Shown: positions 1 through 12,314, counted from the stretch's first letter. The stretch is 64,000 nucleotides of DNA from Sarocladium kiliense (GCA_030734395.1 JAUZTG010000042.1:2356001-2420000), one strand, 5' to 3'. Numbers and translations: made by a program. Notes: generated by a model from the sequence alone, not told the origin.

Positions 1-328
1 CGCCAGGGGCAAAAACCTTCTTAGGGGTAGTGGCTGAAATACTCGGAGAGAATGCAGCAGCGGGAGGACTATCGGTGATTGTGGAGGCGCGGAAGATGTT
101 GCGTGCCGAGGCGAGGTTGCTCTTGGTAAGGCTGCTAGGAGCTTGATCATCGCGCATGAGAAGCTTCCGTGCAGATGCGCCTTGTGGCGTGCCTAGACGC
201 CTTGCTGAACCACCGAACGGCGAGGCAGCGTAGGCGCGCTTCGCGAATGGCAGAGGCGGGCGAGATCTCGGGGTGTCATGGCTCGGAGCAGCGGCATCGC
301 CGTCTCCCGGAAGGGAGAAGGTGACCAT
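1..328 (-). CDS. Unidentified protein, N-terminal fragment (possible nucleoporin)
   Basis: An open frame runs from an ATG at 328 to the window edge, giving 109 codons with no stop. The start begins MVTFSLPGDGDAAAPS. The segment is rich in Ser, Pro, Ala and Arg, looks disordered, and contains SSLTKSNLASARNIFRAS followed by a Ser/Pro stretch and KKVFAPG. From memory this style of N-terminus occurs in fungal nuclear pore proteins, but no domain is visible here and that identification is weak. Codon use and the lack of stops support real coding. The rest of the gene lies to the left of the window, so length and function cannot be judged. Confidence 0.5.
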   Translation of the reverse strand, partial: MVTFSLPGDGDAAAPSHDTPRSRPPLPFAKRAYAASPFGGSARRLGTPQGASARKLLMRDDQAPSSLTKSNLASARNIFRASTITDSPPAAAFSPSISATTPKKVFAPG

Positions 329-3300
329 AGTGACTAGCTTCGAGCGCGTTGATCTTGAGTCGCCCGTCAGGTGAGTAAGTAAGAAAAGCGGGATGATGGA
401 GACAACGCGTCAAATTGGGCTGATGATAATGACGCTGGACGAGGTCGAAGCTGGGATGAGGTCGACGAAGGGAGATGGAAAGGAGAGGCGAACCGGCAAG
501 TAACCACGGCGTCGACGATGGAGGCAAGGGTTGAATCACGCCGTTGAGGCAGCCCTGGAGCCGTAGGAGAAAAGGAAAAGGAGAAGAAAGGGGTGGTGGG
601 ATGGAAAGAGGAAGGAAGGAAAAGGCTGATGATGAACAGCACAGTTGGTGATGGCCGGGGATGGCCCCAAAATGCGACGCGAAAAAAATGGGTGGTGTTT
701 TTTGGTAGTGGGAGAGAGAGAGCCTCAGCGGACGGGGTTGCGCGCGTGCGTGGGAGTATATTGGCCGCGGCGCCCATCAGTCCTGGGCTGGGCTGGACAT
801 TCCCTGGCTGAGGGAGGGTGCGGAGGGCAGTGACGGTGGGTGTGGAGCAGGCGGCAAGTGGCTGACGCGTGGGGCGACAGTGCTGTGAGGAGCCTCTTCC
901 AGAACCAGCGAGCGTTATAGGGAGTGAGCTGGGCAAGCTGCAGGGGATCGCACAGGTGATCGAAGGTTGCAACGGCCAACCATAACGCTGCAAACGGCTG
1001 CAGTGACCCCGCTTTTCTCTTCTGGGGAAGCTTCACCTCACCTCACGACCACTGATTTCTTCCTGGCTGTCATGACCCGCCAGGCCCTAAGGACGGACTG
1101 GCACTGACGATGCTCACTGGTCACTGCTTAGTAGCCATGGTCACCACCACCACGTTGATGGAGGTTCCCATGCCCCTTCGGAACTGGATGTGTCCTGGAG
1201 CAGTGCTGCTTTGAGCCTGAGCAGCGACTGAAGCCATAACTGAGCCCGAAAGTAGCGGGGGGTCCAGCCCAATTGCATAACTTCAGATATTTGCATAACT
1301 CAGACCGTTTCGATGCCGTAACAGACGTCCATAACCGTTATAAAGGTAGTTTCTCGCACAGAACGACGGGCCAGCCTGTGGATTTCCATGTTCAAGGCTA
1401 TAGGCTGCTGGACCTTGTGTTGTTACGCTACCGGCTTATCGCAGGGCTGGAAGAAACTTTGGATCAGAACTACCTATGTATGCTGTCATCACTTTACATT
1501 AACACCGTGATTTAGTTGACATGCGAGGAGCGCACCTGTTCTGGGTGTAGTAATAGCCATCGTTTTCGAGATATCACAATAGGAAGTAAAGAGCTTGCTT
1601 AAGCTACCACTTACCCTACCCTCTCAGCTCAAGGATACACCTCTTTATATATATATATCGTTATAACACTAGTTTTGGCAGCTCCTGTTTCCTTGTGCAT
1701 CTGGAATTGTTCCGCTTGGTCGGGGTCTGCGAACTATGTGACAGTGACGTCTGCCCCTTGCTTGATGAGAGCCGAGCCACTGCTTCATGGCCGCCCTGTA
1801 TGCCCGCAAGAGTGGCGTGAGAGGAAAGGTACGCCTACGCATCTCGTGTTGTGCCTTGGAATTCATTATTCTACTCAAAAGGAGACATTATACCTGTAAT
1901 GCGCTTGGCTGAGAGACTCATACAGGAACCAGGAGCCAACCTCCCGCTCTGGTAGCCCGCGGCGATAGCTCAACCATGGCGCTGGTGTCCACCGACCAAG
2001 TCCAAGGGTTCCTTATCCCAAAAAGTGGCACTTAAGCGCGAGCTAGATGTCACTTCCGATCGATCAGGGCAGAGTATGATACGTGGCGGCGAATCCGAAC
2101 CCCGAACGCCATGTCATTCCAGTTATGATAAGATGAACTATGATGGCACATACCGTGCACTGCACCATGCACCGCATCAAGCGCCCGCGACGGACATGCC
2201 TTACACGGCTAGAGCAAACAGCCCCGGACCTAACCGGCAAGTTATGCCACTATAGATGGCAATTGCCGAACCGGCAGAAGCACGCATCTGGAACAGCCTA
2301 TAATAGACACCGGAAAGGCAATGGACATTCCCCAACTTCCCCAGGATCCCCAGATACCCATGCTTGTATCTCGTGTTCTTCTTCTTCACCCCTTAGACCA
2401 AGGGCATGCCGCCGGTACTCGGATGCTCGCAGAATGGATATATGGACGAGCCCTTGTGGTCAAGCGGTCCTAGTTGCAGTCGTAGTCCCAGTCGCCGTCG
2501 GTACAATTGCCAGTAACAGTCATCATGCCCGAGGCTTAAGTAGCGAAATACAACTCACCGTATTCCATGGGGCAAAGTAGAGTTTGAGCTTCACGGTTGA
2601 TCTGGTGATGATCCCCAACGCACACGGCGGCGTACGGAATCCCGATCTTACTCCAACTCCGGCCTTACCTCATCTTTGGCCTTTGTCGGACATTATTATT
2701 GATGGAGGGCGACTATTGACATCATAGCTGGAAATAATCAAGGTTTCTCTAGCATCGGGGAATTTACTTCTAAATTCTGGATGTCTTAAATTTGGAACAC
2801 GTCCATCCACTCCTGCGTCAGCCTTGGCAGGTTCATGACTCCTTCTGAACACGAACTCGTCTATGACACAGTGTAGAGGAAGGGATTCGGAAGCGGAGGA
2901 TCTAAACCCGCTCATAATTATCTAGTGACCGATGATCTACAGTCTCATATACCCTCTCGTTTGGTGACATCGGCTCGGAAGAGCGGCTGATCAGCAGTCT
3001 CTTGACCCGCTGCCGGGCCGTGGCAATGCCAACCATTAGCTTCATAGAGATGTGTTTCTAGTTTCTGATTCGCTTCTACACGGACAGAGACATGAGGACT
3101 AATATTGATTTCAGGCACGATCGGCACTTCTCGAGACAAAAACATCCGCTTCATGAAGTCTCCATCGAGCGCGGGTCGCCGGTAGGAGGCGTTTATGTAC
3201 TGAGACTCAGCTTTCATCATTCAATGGAATAGTACTTAAGCGGCTCAAATCCCTACTGATATCTGGGAGCTTATTCCCTCTCATCCTTACAATCTCCACA

Positions 3301-3345
3301 TACAATATTTTTCACCAAGGGTTGAATACCAACTACCAGAAGAAG
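329..3345. other. 3 kb without a recognisable gene
   Basis: The first 700 bases are probably the promoter and leader of the leftward gene. The rest has many short overlapping frames in all phases, none of which matches a family or has coherent codon use. It holds a short TA run near 1645-1658. The last 125 bases before 3346 must contain the promoter of the NRPS-like gene. I see no tRNA, terminal inverted repeats or transposase remnant. Confidence 0.5.
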
Positions 3346-6300
3346 ATGGCTATCCAGAATTCCAAGACTCGCGATAACGAGTCACGACATCTAGTGCGCC
3401 TAGTCGATCAGAGAGCTCATGGCGGACATGAAAGACCCTTTGCAATCGTTCCAAAGTCCAAAGACTTGTCTCAAGGCTTCACTGAAGTCTCCTACAAGCT
3501 CCTTGCGAACGCAGTGAACCGCGTTGCTTGGTGGCTTGAGGATATGACCAATGGCCCAAAGCCAGGAACGATCTTCTCGTGGTCTGGCCCGAACGATATC
3601 CGATATACTGTTTTCGTCTTGGCAGCAACCAAATGCCGTTATAAGGTGGGTTGAACGCGTTTATTGGGAGGATGCTGTTGTTGTACTGACGGAAAGGAAT
3701 GGGCGACATAGTTGCTTTTGCCCTCTCCTCGGAACTCTGAGGAGTATCAACGAACGATATTCAAAGCAGCAGGGTGCCAGTTTGCTTGCGGAACAAAAGC
3801 TACCTTATCTACGCTGAAGAAACCTCTTGAAGGCCTGTCAATTCGCCAAGTTGAGGGCATATCATTGGAGCAGGTTCTTGATCCGGAGCCGGTTCCTTCT
3901 TATCCGGTGGATTTCGATTTCGAAGAGATTGAGCATGATACGCCATTGATCTTGCATACATCCGGATCTACAGGCGAGCAATACCTCCTACCGACCCTCC
4001 GAGAGTGTCTAGAGTGAAACCTCAGCGCTGATAAAGATCTGAACAGGACCACCCAAGGCAATTCCTATCCCCCTTGATTGCCTTACTACGGTTGCTCTGA
4101 GGCATGTCTTCCCGGAACCCCGTGAGCGGCACTTCGGATCTGTCTTCGAACACACAAGGCTATTTTGCGGATTTCCACCGTTCCATGCATGTGTAACCCC
4201 CTATCTCACGAGCCCAAACCAAGCACGTAAAAACAAGAAGAGAGATTAGAACTGATACGGGCTTACAGGCTGGTGGAGTCGTAATGTGTGCTATCTGGCC
4301 CATTCTCTGGGATTTGACTATTGTCTGGGCACCTAGCGGTAGGCCGCTCAATCATTCCATTGCTGCAGAAGCGATCAGAAGCTCTGGGGCAGAGAGCGCG
4401 ACGATTCCACCTTCAGTCCTAGAGGACATGGCAAATTCCTCTTCGGGAATGGATGCTCTCAGTACGCTCCAGTTCGTGTGTTATGCAGGTGGACCTCTAC
4501 CAAGGGCAATCGGAGACAAGGTGTCTAAGAAGACCAAGGTGTTGAATGCGTATGGTGCTACCGAAACTCTGGTGATTCCGTCCTTGATCCCCTCCGATCG
4601 AGAGGATTGGAATTACATAGAGCTGGACCCTCGACTTGGGTATGAGTTCGAGCACTTCCAGGAGGACTTGTACAATCTGGTCATCCGCCGGGTGCCGGAG
4701 ATTGTTCCGATACAACCGGTATTCCTTCTCATGCCGGATATAGACGAGTTCAGCACGGGAGACCTCGTTTCGCCTCACCCGACTAAACCCAATCTTTGGT
4801 GTATCAAGGGACGGAAGGATGATTTAGTGATCCTGTCATCCGGTGAGAAGTTCGATCCAGCCCCTGGTGAGGCTGTGGTTAGGGAATCTCCGTTGGTCAG
4901 GAATTGTCTGCTTGTTGGAAGAGAACGTCCTCAAGCTCTTCTCCTCGTCGAGCGAGACCCTGAGACAACGGCTAACATGTCGTCGGCTCAGGAGGTCGCT
5001 GAAGCTCTTTGGCCCGTAGTGGAGGAGATGAACAGAATCATGGCGACCCAGGCTCATATAACGCCAGGCAACATTGTGGTTGCACCCTTGGGCACAGAAT
5101 TCCCCAGGGCGCCTAAAGGCTCGGTTCGTCGTAAGGCAACGGAGGAAGCATTCCAAAGCGAACTGGACGCCGCTTCAGGAGACCGTCATGCCTCAAGTCG
5201 CGCTGCTGATGACCGTCGCAGGAAAGACGACGGTCAAGTGACTAATGGGTCATCGTCAGCAGCAAACATTCTCCAAGCCATGCGAGAAGTGGTCTTCACG
5301 GTCTGCAGGAATGCCGACATGGAGGATGACGATGATCTCTTCGACTATGGGTTGGATTCTATCCAAGCACAGCAGATCTCCGCTGCACTCAGAAAACTCT
5401 CGAATTCATGGCCGGAAGACACGGCTGCGGCTATAAATATTATATACTCGAAGCCGACTATCCGGGGTCTATTCGAGGCTATCAACACAAACAATGGGCA
5501 GCAGCAAAACGGCCAAGAAGCGGCTTCTGGTATGGATATAGACACACTCATCCAGAAGCACACCTCAGATCTGCCGATACCAAGTCGGTCCTCTAGAGAA
5601 CAATTTACTGTTGCTATTACAGGAAGCACTGGCAATCTCGGCTGCCATATGCTCAACGACCTCATTCAACATCCTCGTGTGGCCAAGGTCGTCTGCCTCA
5701 ACCGTGCAAGCCCAGGCAAAGAGGCCCAGGATGATGCATTTCGCCGCAATAAACTCAAACATGACACATCTTCCGAAAGTCAAAACACAATGGTGCTTCA
5801 CTACAAGATTGATCTATCGGATCCGTTCCTAGGTCTCACCCCGGCTCAGTACACTACCTTGCACCGCGAGGTTGATGTGCTCATTCACAACGCGTGGCAG
5901 CTCGATTTCCTCCGGACCGTCAATGCCTTTGAGAAAACGCATATAGCCGGCGTCCGGCACATTGTCAACCTAGCCGCCGGGTCATGTAGAGACATGCGAA
6001 TTATTTTCATCTCATCGATTGGAGCGGTCGCCGGCACCAGCATCGACACGTTCAGCGAAGTGCCCGAAACACCCGCGAAGCCTGGGATTCTCCCTGGAGG
6101 CAATGGATACTCTCAGTCCAAGTTTGTCGGTGAACGTATATTGGAAGAGGCGGTGTCGAAGAGCCATGTCAAGTCGTCCATCATTCGGGTTGGTCAGATT
6201 GCAGGTCCTACTACGGAAGCAACTGGAACATGGAGCACAACGGATTGGTTCCCGCGGATCATGGCGTCGGCTGAACTTCTAAGAACTGTACCTGATCAAC

Positions 6301-6740
6301 TTGGCATATCCGACACGGTGGACTGGCTCCCGATCGATACGGTATCACGGGTTGTCATGGACATTTTCGAGTCGACTGTGCTGCACCCGTCATCGGACCA
6401 AGACCTCTCGGATCAGGGCCCGAATGTTTTCCACATCATCAACCCGCACATCGTCCCTTGGAAGAAGCTTGCCCCCGATGTAGCAAGTTTCCTTGGTAAA
6501 GATGTTCGTTTACTGTCTCTAGCAGATTGGATCGCAGACGTACGAGCCGCAGTGGGAGCTAAAGGTCCAGGAGTTGTTCCTGTTGAGGCACTTCTCTCTT
6601 GGTTAGATGGCATGATGACGGGAACGAAGCTACCAAGATTGGCTGTAGAGAAAACCATGGCCGTCTCTCCGGCTCTTGCATCTCCTGGACCAGTCCAAAG
6701 CTCCTGGATTGGAAGGTGGATGATGGACTGGCGGTTGTAG
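3346..6740 (+). CDS. NRPS-like adenylate-forming reductase (A-T-R)
   Basis: Non-canonical synthetase that adenylates a carboxylic acid, loads it on a carrier domain and releases it by NADPH-dependent reduction to aldehyde or alcohol. Exons are 3346-3645, 3712-3973, 4047-4192 and 4269-6740, giving 1059 aa, the usual A-T-R length. The ATG at 3346 is the first in frame. The adenylation domain (about residues 20-540) has the SGSTG core, interrupted by an intron with a GC donor at 3974, and NAYGATE. The carrier motif GLDSIQA puts the phosphopantetheine serine near residue 600. The reductase domain (about 680-1050) has the nucleotide motif TGSTGNLG near 686 and YSQSK (YxxxK) near 849. There is no condensation domain. 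Substrate is unknown. It converges on a short-chain dehydrogenase that may act on its product. Confidence 0.93.
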
Positions 6741-7228
6741 TTTTGTGTCTTGTTTATATACAAGGAAGAGCAAAATAGCAATCCACATTCTGATGCCCAG
6801 CATGCTAAATTGGCCACGGGGAGGCCCTACCGTTTGAGCAACTCGTTTTACCATCTTATTTTGAATAACTTGTATAATTATGCCTCCGCCTCAGATGACC
6901 TGAGCTTCGACTGAGCCCAGCCTGAGCTAGGGCAGCATCCCGCGCGACAGGCCATGGTGACCACCACCACCATTCGCTTGCATCACCTTGCATTCATCCA
7001 TCCGTCCAGCTGAACTCCCACTCCTTTCACAGGTACGTACTTCTCTCTCCTCTGACCACCAACCACCACAGCCAGACTCTCCACTCACGCGACCCTCCGA
7101 TAGCTCCTGCATGTCAACTTGCTTCAGGTTCTGCAGCTTCATCTGCTCTGTTGATCTAACCGTAGTTGGTCTATTGACTAAAGTATGTCACGGTCTTTGC
7201 AGATGGACCTCCCCAGCATTTCCCTCGC
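6741..7228. other. Convergent intergenic spacer
   Basis: This stretch lies between the stops of two converging genes and holds their 3' untranslated regions. A T/A-rich stretch at about 6840-6885 could serve 3' end formation. No coding region is supported. Confidence 0.5.
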
Positions 7229-8201
7229 TTACCATGGCAAGGTCTTCCCGTGGAAGCTGTCAAATGTGCCTGACTTCTCCGTGTTGAGACCATCAATCTG
7301 CAACTCATCAGTATCAGACGAAAACCTGTCTAGACCTGCATCAGCATCTACACTCACATGTTTCAGCAACGCTGTGGCACTCTCGGCTGCTGTCATCGGC
7401 GGCTCTTCTTCCATGCCCAGCACCGCAGCCGCCTGCTTCCCAAGGCCGGTGTTGGCAAATCTGCACGCGACACTCGTGGTCAGTCCCGACGCTGTCGACA
7501 AAGAACACACATCTGGCGCAACCGTGAGACAACGTACCCAGGATGAAAGATTCCCGTCTTGAGCCCATCTTGCTTGTGCTCCAACGCAATCGCAACTGCG
7601 AGCCAGTTTCCTGCCGCCTTGCTCGCCCCATAGCCTGTTGACGGAAAGTGCTCCATCATCTGCACGCCGATGCTCCCCGTCGTGCTACTCACGTATATGA
7701 ACTTCTTGCGTCTTGGATCTGACCCGTCGCTTTTCTTCAACAGTGGCCAGCAGGCCTGGAACAAGCCCAGCGGTGCCAGCACATTGGTCTCGTAGTCGTC
7801 CAACAGTTCATCCGGCTTCGCTTCGAGAACGGGTCTGAATGCTAGGCTGCCTCCGGCATTGGACACGACGACATCAAGATGATCGATGCCCTGGTTGTGC
7901 AGGCGCTCTGCAAGACTACCGGAGCCGATAGGCGGTTCTCTTCCGTTCAGCGCCAAGATGAGCAGCTTACTTCCATCTGCCACTGCAAGCGAAGGCAAGC
8001 TAGCCACGGTCTCATGGTCGACATTACGAACAGCTGCGATGACCGTCGTCGAAGGTCGAAGGAGAAGTTCGCCGACCAAGCTTCGGCCGATGCCTGTGAA
8101 ATATCGTGTTCAGCCATCGGACTCAGAAGGGTTGCCATTGCAGGATCTCACTCACCACGATTGGCACCAGTCACCAAGTAGGTCACGTTGCACTCGCTCA
8201 T
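7229..8201 (-). CDS. Short-chain dehydrogenase/reductase (SDR)
   Basis: NAD(P)-dependent oxidoreductase of the classical SDR type. Exons from the start are 8201-8156, 8093-7538 and 7460-7229, giving 277 aa. The nucleotide motif TGANRGIG is split by intron 1. SNAGG and the catalytic YGASK follow. The last exon was placed because joining HPG to FANTGLGKQAAAVLG aligns with the usual HPGWVxTDMG region of the family, and the protein ends in the common SGxFxxxxGxxLPW style. It converges on the A-T-R reductase and could reduce or oxidise its product, which is inference from position only. There is no signal peptide or membrane segment, so it is probably cytosolic. Confidence 0.88.
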
Positions 8202-9485
8202 TCCTGCCAATTCGTAAATCCACTCTCAAATCGCGAGGCAGATTTCGCCAAAGATAGATAGAAGCATCCGCGAAGTGCTCGGCTCTTATACTTTCTGTGC
8301 TCTCGGAGTCGGCCTTGAAGCCCCAGGCTCGGAGTCGGAGTTGGGAACAGCCCCTCCAAACCACACCGGCGTCGACTCCGGGTTCCAATCCATCACGCCA
8401 ACTATTCGCGTCCAAGATCAATTTGCGTCCTCTCCAACAAGGGCAGGACATCTACGTAATGCGTAGCACAGATATTCTCAATTGGATCTTGAGCACATTT
8501 ACCGCTCGGTCTGAAGACAGCTTGACAGACAGCCTATCCACAGCTGCTGAATTGTGTACCTCGATCCCTTCTCCCGTCTTCGGTTCTCGCCCATGTTGGA
8601 CGTCAGTGACCCCTTTCTCCTGACCAAGCCAGGTGATCATCTGATAGTGAGACTGACCAGAAGGTAGGTACGATCAGAGCAAGTGGCGCCCTGTTTCGCT
8701 CACAGATCATGAGCAGCCTCAGACGTGATCAGAAGGACGATGGACTGTCCGAGCATGTTGATCAACCAGGGGGCCGTATTCTCTGCCCCATTCATATCCA
8801 TATTATTGCCTCCACGGATGTGATTTGGCACTTGACAAGCATTCCAATCACAGGTAAAGGCTTCGGTCCCGGTGCTCATGGCAATGTCTACCTTGAGATT
8901 TGGGTGAAGTGCCCTACAAGAGCGAAAGGCGCAATGCCAGCACCCACGCACGAGAGAGGTGAGACCCCCATAGCATATGCACGGAGACTATCGTGAAAGC
9001 TGCAAAAGAAATGTAGAAAGCAACACACAACTCAACACAATTGGCAACGTGCGAAGGCCATTTTATACTCAATCTAAGGCGTTTGTTATTCCCAAAGGCA
9101 CTTTCTTGATACGGTCTTTTTCTGGCATTATCCAGGAAGTAGCCCTGACGCATGTCAGCATCCTGTCCTGCAAAACGACGGTCTAGAGCAAGAACCACTC
9201 TTCCTTTCCTAGTCCTGCAAGCCTCACCAGTAGCCTGGTCGTGTTTTGCTTGAAAGACCTGTGTGTGATCGTTCTGTCGATGTAGACGGGCGAAAGCTAG
9301 CTCGGATCAGCATCCGGAGATGACGGATACGTGAATTTCTAAATTGCCGCTGCTTACTATGACGTATTCCTGTTCTCTTTACTGGGAAACTCGCCACATC
9401 ATAGGGGACATTGGAGCTAGGCTCGTTGGGTGTAACCCATCAGCTGGGCGAAAGATAGTATTATAAGTGATGGCTGTCTATAACC
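8202..9485. other. Intergenic region, no gene seen
   Basis: This stretch contains the promoter of the SDR gene at its left end and the 3' region of the secreted-protein gene at its right end. The open frames on both strands at 8.7-9.0 kb overlap one another and look like chance. Confidence 0.5.
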
Positions 9486-11350
9486 TTAACATGTGTAGTC
9501 CACGTCCAGAGTAACCTTCGGAACACCCTTAAAGGTCTCTGGCACGGCGTACGAGATGTTGTAGATCCAGTGGTCTCTCAGCGTGGCCCCATACACCACA
9601 TCCTGCTTCACCAAGCCCGGAGCAGTTACCTTGACGTCCAAGCAAGGCAGGCTCTCCAGTCCGGTGACTGTGTGCTTGCCACCCAGCGTCCAAGATGGAG
9701 GAATACCGGTCAGGGCGAATGTGAAGATGTTGGCACCCTCTTGGGTGGTGTTGGGGTATGACACGGTCAGGCGGTTCTTCGAGGCGACGGCGTCCAGAGT
9801 TGAAGCACTGGGGTACAGAGAGAAGAAGCCCATGTAAGGGTATGGCTTGTGGTTGGGATCGGCAGCCCACTGGACAATGGCAGGGACGTACTGGTTGCCC
9901 CTGTTCTTGGTCTCGTCGACGGTCTGGCCACCGATCATGACCTCGGATGTGAGCCAGGAGGTGACAACGCGGGCATTTTCGGAAGTGAGGTCCTCATAGA
10001 TGGTCTTCTTGATGAAGCGGCTTCCCTTCCACTTGCCCTTGGCGGTGATGATGGACTTTGCGTCTTTGCTGATCGTGGGGGCAATGACGTCCATGACAAG
10101 GGCGAGAGCAGCGCCTTGTGCGATATCGTAGAGCAGGTCAGCCTCGCCGAGCGGAGGCTGGCCGAAGTGGCCGCGGCCATAGACACCCCAGACGATCATA
10201 GACAGGATTTGAGAGTGGGTAGTTGCGTCGCGGCTGTAGGCACGGTCATAGGGACCGACTAGGTTTCCAAGGTAGGGGTTGTAGTGGGCGGCAATGTCGT
10301 CCCATAGCTCACGGAGCATGACCTTTGCATACTTGGTCATGGGCGCATCTGCAGGGCCGTAGGCGATGTTCGCAGCGAGGGCCCAGATGTCGATACCGTA
10401 GTAGTTGGGGGCATTGTACTCGGCCAGGGCGTTCTGATCATGCTTGAAGAGCTTGTAGAGGTCCTTTCCTTGTTCCGTGGCAAAGTCAGTCAGGACCTTG
10501 TTCTTCTTCCGCTTGCCGATCCATCCTGTCGTTAGGGCACGCATAATAGCCGGGTTGGAGTATCCAAGGATTAGGTTGTCGTCCTCGGGGAATGTGCCGT
10601 TCCGGCGCATGCCACCAATGGCAGCAGCTTCGAGGGCATTCTCGATCCTGGTAATGAGAGACCGAGGCAGAAGATGCTCAAACTCTTCTACGACCTGGAT
10701 AAGTTGAGATCTGAGAGTGCGTGTTAGATGACGTGAAGGCACGAGAGTAGGGATCTCAGATTTGACTTACCCAACGAACTCTCTCCAGTTTGGATCATAG
10801 CTTCCATAGATAGAGGGTGGGTACAATGGTCCATCTGGCGTCGGGTACGGCTCATCAGGGGAGAGCTTGAAAGTTCCGTACCACGCAGAGTTGAAGTCGC
10901 CGTTCATCTGATTCGCCAGCCTGCACACACGGAGTGTCAGTCTGGTTCCATGAGAAGACACAGAGCTATGGCGTCGCGAACTTACACATTCTCGATGGCA
11001 GCGATGGCGGCCTTGACGTCGGTAGGCTTGCCACGGTGCAGCAGACCTGGGATGTACCACGCAGTGAAGCGGATGGACCACTGGCCATTGTCCTGGTACC
11101 AGACGTAGTTGTAGGACGAGTCATAACGTGAGTCTGTGACAGACATGGAGTAATCAAACAGACTTTGCGCATCTAGGGTTATGTGTTAGCCCTTGCAACA
11201 TGTGGGTGTAGAATGAATAAGGTAGATCTTGAACTTACTCGAGGTCAACCGAGAGCTTTTGCCATAGCTATGGGTGCGCTCAGCCAGGCTTGCCGCGTTG
11301 ACGACAGAGCCTAGAGCCAGCAGAGACGTAGTGAAGGAGAGAATGCCCAT
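9486..11350 (-). CDS. Secreted protein of unknown family, carbohydrate locus
   Basis: Four exons (11350-11239, 11172-10986, 10920-10771, 10710-9486) encode 557 aa. The N-terminus MGILSFTTSLLALGSVVNA is a clear signal peptide with probable cleavage after residue 19. No other hydrophobic segment is seen, so the protein should be secreted. The mature part is rich in Trp and Tyr with helical stretches (for example APNYYGIDIWALAANIAYGP), followed by a beta-rich C-terminal 150 residues ending in Cys. That order resembles alpha/alpha-toroid polysaccharide lyases and hydrolases with a beta-sandwich, but I recognise no family and no catalytic motif. It is divergent from a lactose-permease-like transporter and shares its 964-bp promoter. 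A role in extracellular glycan degradation is inference from context. Confidence 0.85.
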
Positions 11351-11957
11351 CTTGGTAGTGAACGTGGGATGTGATACTTGGAATGTGAATACTCGTACTG
11401 AACCCGACCACAAGCTGTAAGAGCGAGTGGCTCTCGGGGAGCTTTTGTTTCGAAACCTTAGCTATTAGTAGTCCTTCTTGCATTCCCCATAAAACAGCTC
11501 CTCTTGGATCAAGTGCCCAATTTCCCCAAGCGACTTTGTGCCTGGAAACTACCCCAGAGTGTCTATGCATCTTGTTCCCACAGCCTCGGGATGAGGTAGC
11601 CGTCGGAACCGGCGAGGATTGCCGGGATCGCCTATTACTGACTCGCGGAGCCAGTTGCGAGACCACGCGCTATTTGATGGATTTATCTGCAAGTACGACA
11701 ACTGCAATACAGCTAATTCAACTAGAGCTGGGTCCTTACACACCCATCCGTATGAAGGTCTCTCCACAGTTGATAACACCCTGGGCACCATGTGGCCTAG
11801 CTTCCCCCGCTAGGAACCCCCCGTATCTATGGGGTTGAGCGAGCGTTGCTTGCGTTGATTGAGACCCTGGTTCTGCTGCAATTGCTCCCGCGGGATATCG
11901 TCCGATATGCTAAGGATCCTTTAGCCATTGCCACGGTATCTCTGGGCTGATCGCTGC

Positions 11958-11969
11958 CGGTCAACTCCG
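11958..11969. promoter_or_regulatory. Candidate Zn2Cys6 site CGG-N6-CCG
   Basis: The sequence CGGTCAACTCCG has inverted CGG half-sites spaced by six bases. This geometry is known for Zn2Cys6 dimers such as Ppr1 and UaY. The same spacing recurs in two other promoters of this locus. Confidence 0.45.
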
Positions 11970-12166
11970 GCCCCTTTGCCGAACGCCCGTCTGGTGACCG
12001 TTCCCTTCCATTCGTGGACACACGCAGGGGAGATAATTGGACAAATCCAGGGAATCTGACCCCTTGCGATACCGGCCATCTTCGGGGATTCCTCCAGCGA
12101 TACCCTCTTCGCCGATTCCCCGCGTTTGCTCGCGTGAGGTTGTCCAGGCTATCGGCAAGGGAGTGG

Positions 12167-12185
12167 CCCCCCCCCCCCCCCCCCC
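12167..12185. repeat. Homopolymer run of 19 C
   Basis: Nineteen uninterrupted C residues lie about 130 bp upstream of the transporter ATG. The G-rich complement could form a quadruplex. Runs like this are prone to length errors in sequencing. Confidence 0.95.
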
Positions 12186-12314
12186 TCATCGTGTCCCATG
12201 GGGACCAAAGATTATAATACCGCCGTGACCGCGTCCTCGGATTTGTCCTAAGATTCTCCAAGTGTCGATCCGGCTGGAAACTGTGTTTTGACATCCTGCG
12301 TTATTTCTCCAATC

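Larger units (their letters stand above)
11351..12314. promoter_or_regulatory. Bidirectional promoter, secreted protein / transporter
   Basis: This 964-bp divergent spacer serves the secreted-protein gene (left) and the MFS sugar transporter (right). It contains CCGG words at 11609, 11622, 11957, 11967 and 12072, a perfect CGG-N6-CCG at 11958-11969, and a run of 19 C at 12167-12185. No coding region is supported inside it. Confidence 0.6.

Noticed and set aside
1273..1515. 80-codon frame on the plus strand in the left gene-free region
   Set aside because: No family resemblance, no neighbouring exon with compatible phase, and ordinary base composition; probably chance.
2945..3220. 91-codon frame on the minus strand, divergent from the A-T-R reductase gene
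   Set aside because: It has a start codon and sits in promoter position, but shows no domain and no plausible second exon. I could not tell it from chance.
3322..3345. Upstream start for the A-T-R reductase
   Set aside because: The frame begins with TTG there. The first ATG is at 3346 and matches the usual N-terminus.
7185..7562. Plus-strand frame of about 120 codons starting MDLPSISLAYHG
   Set aside because: It lies on the opposite strand of the last exon and intron of the SDR gene, whose motifs are clear.
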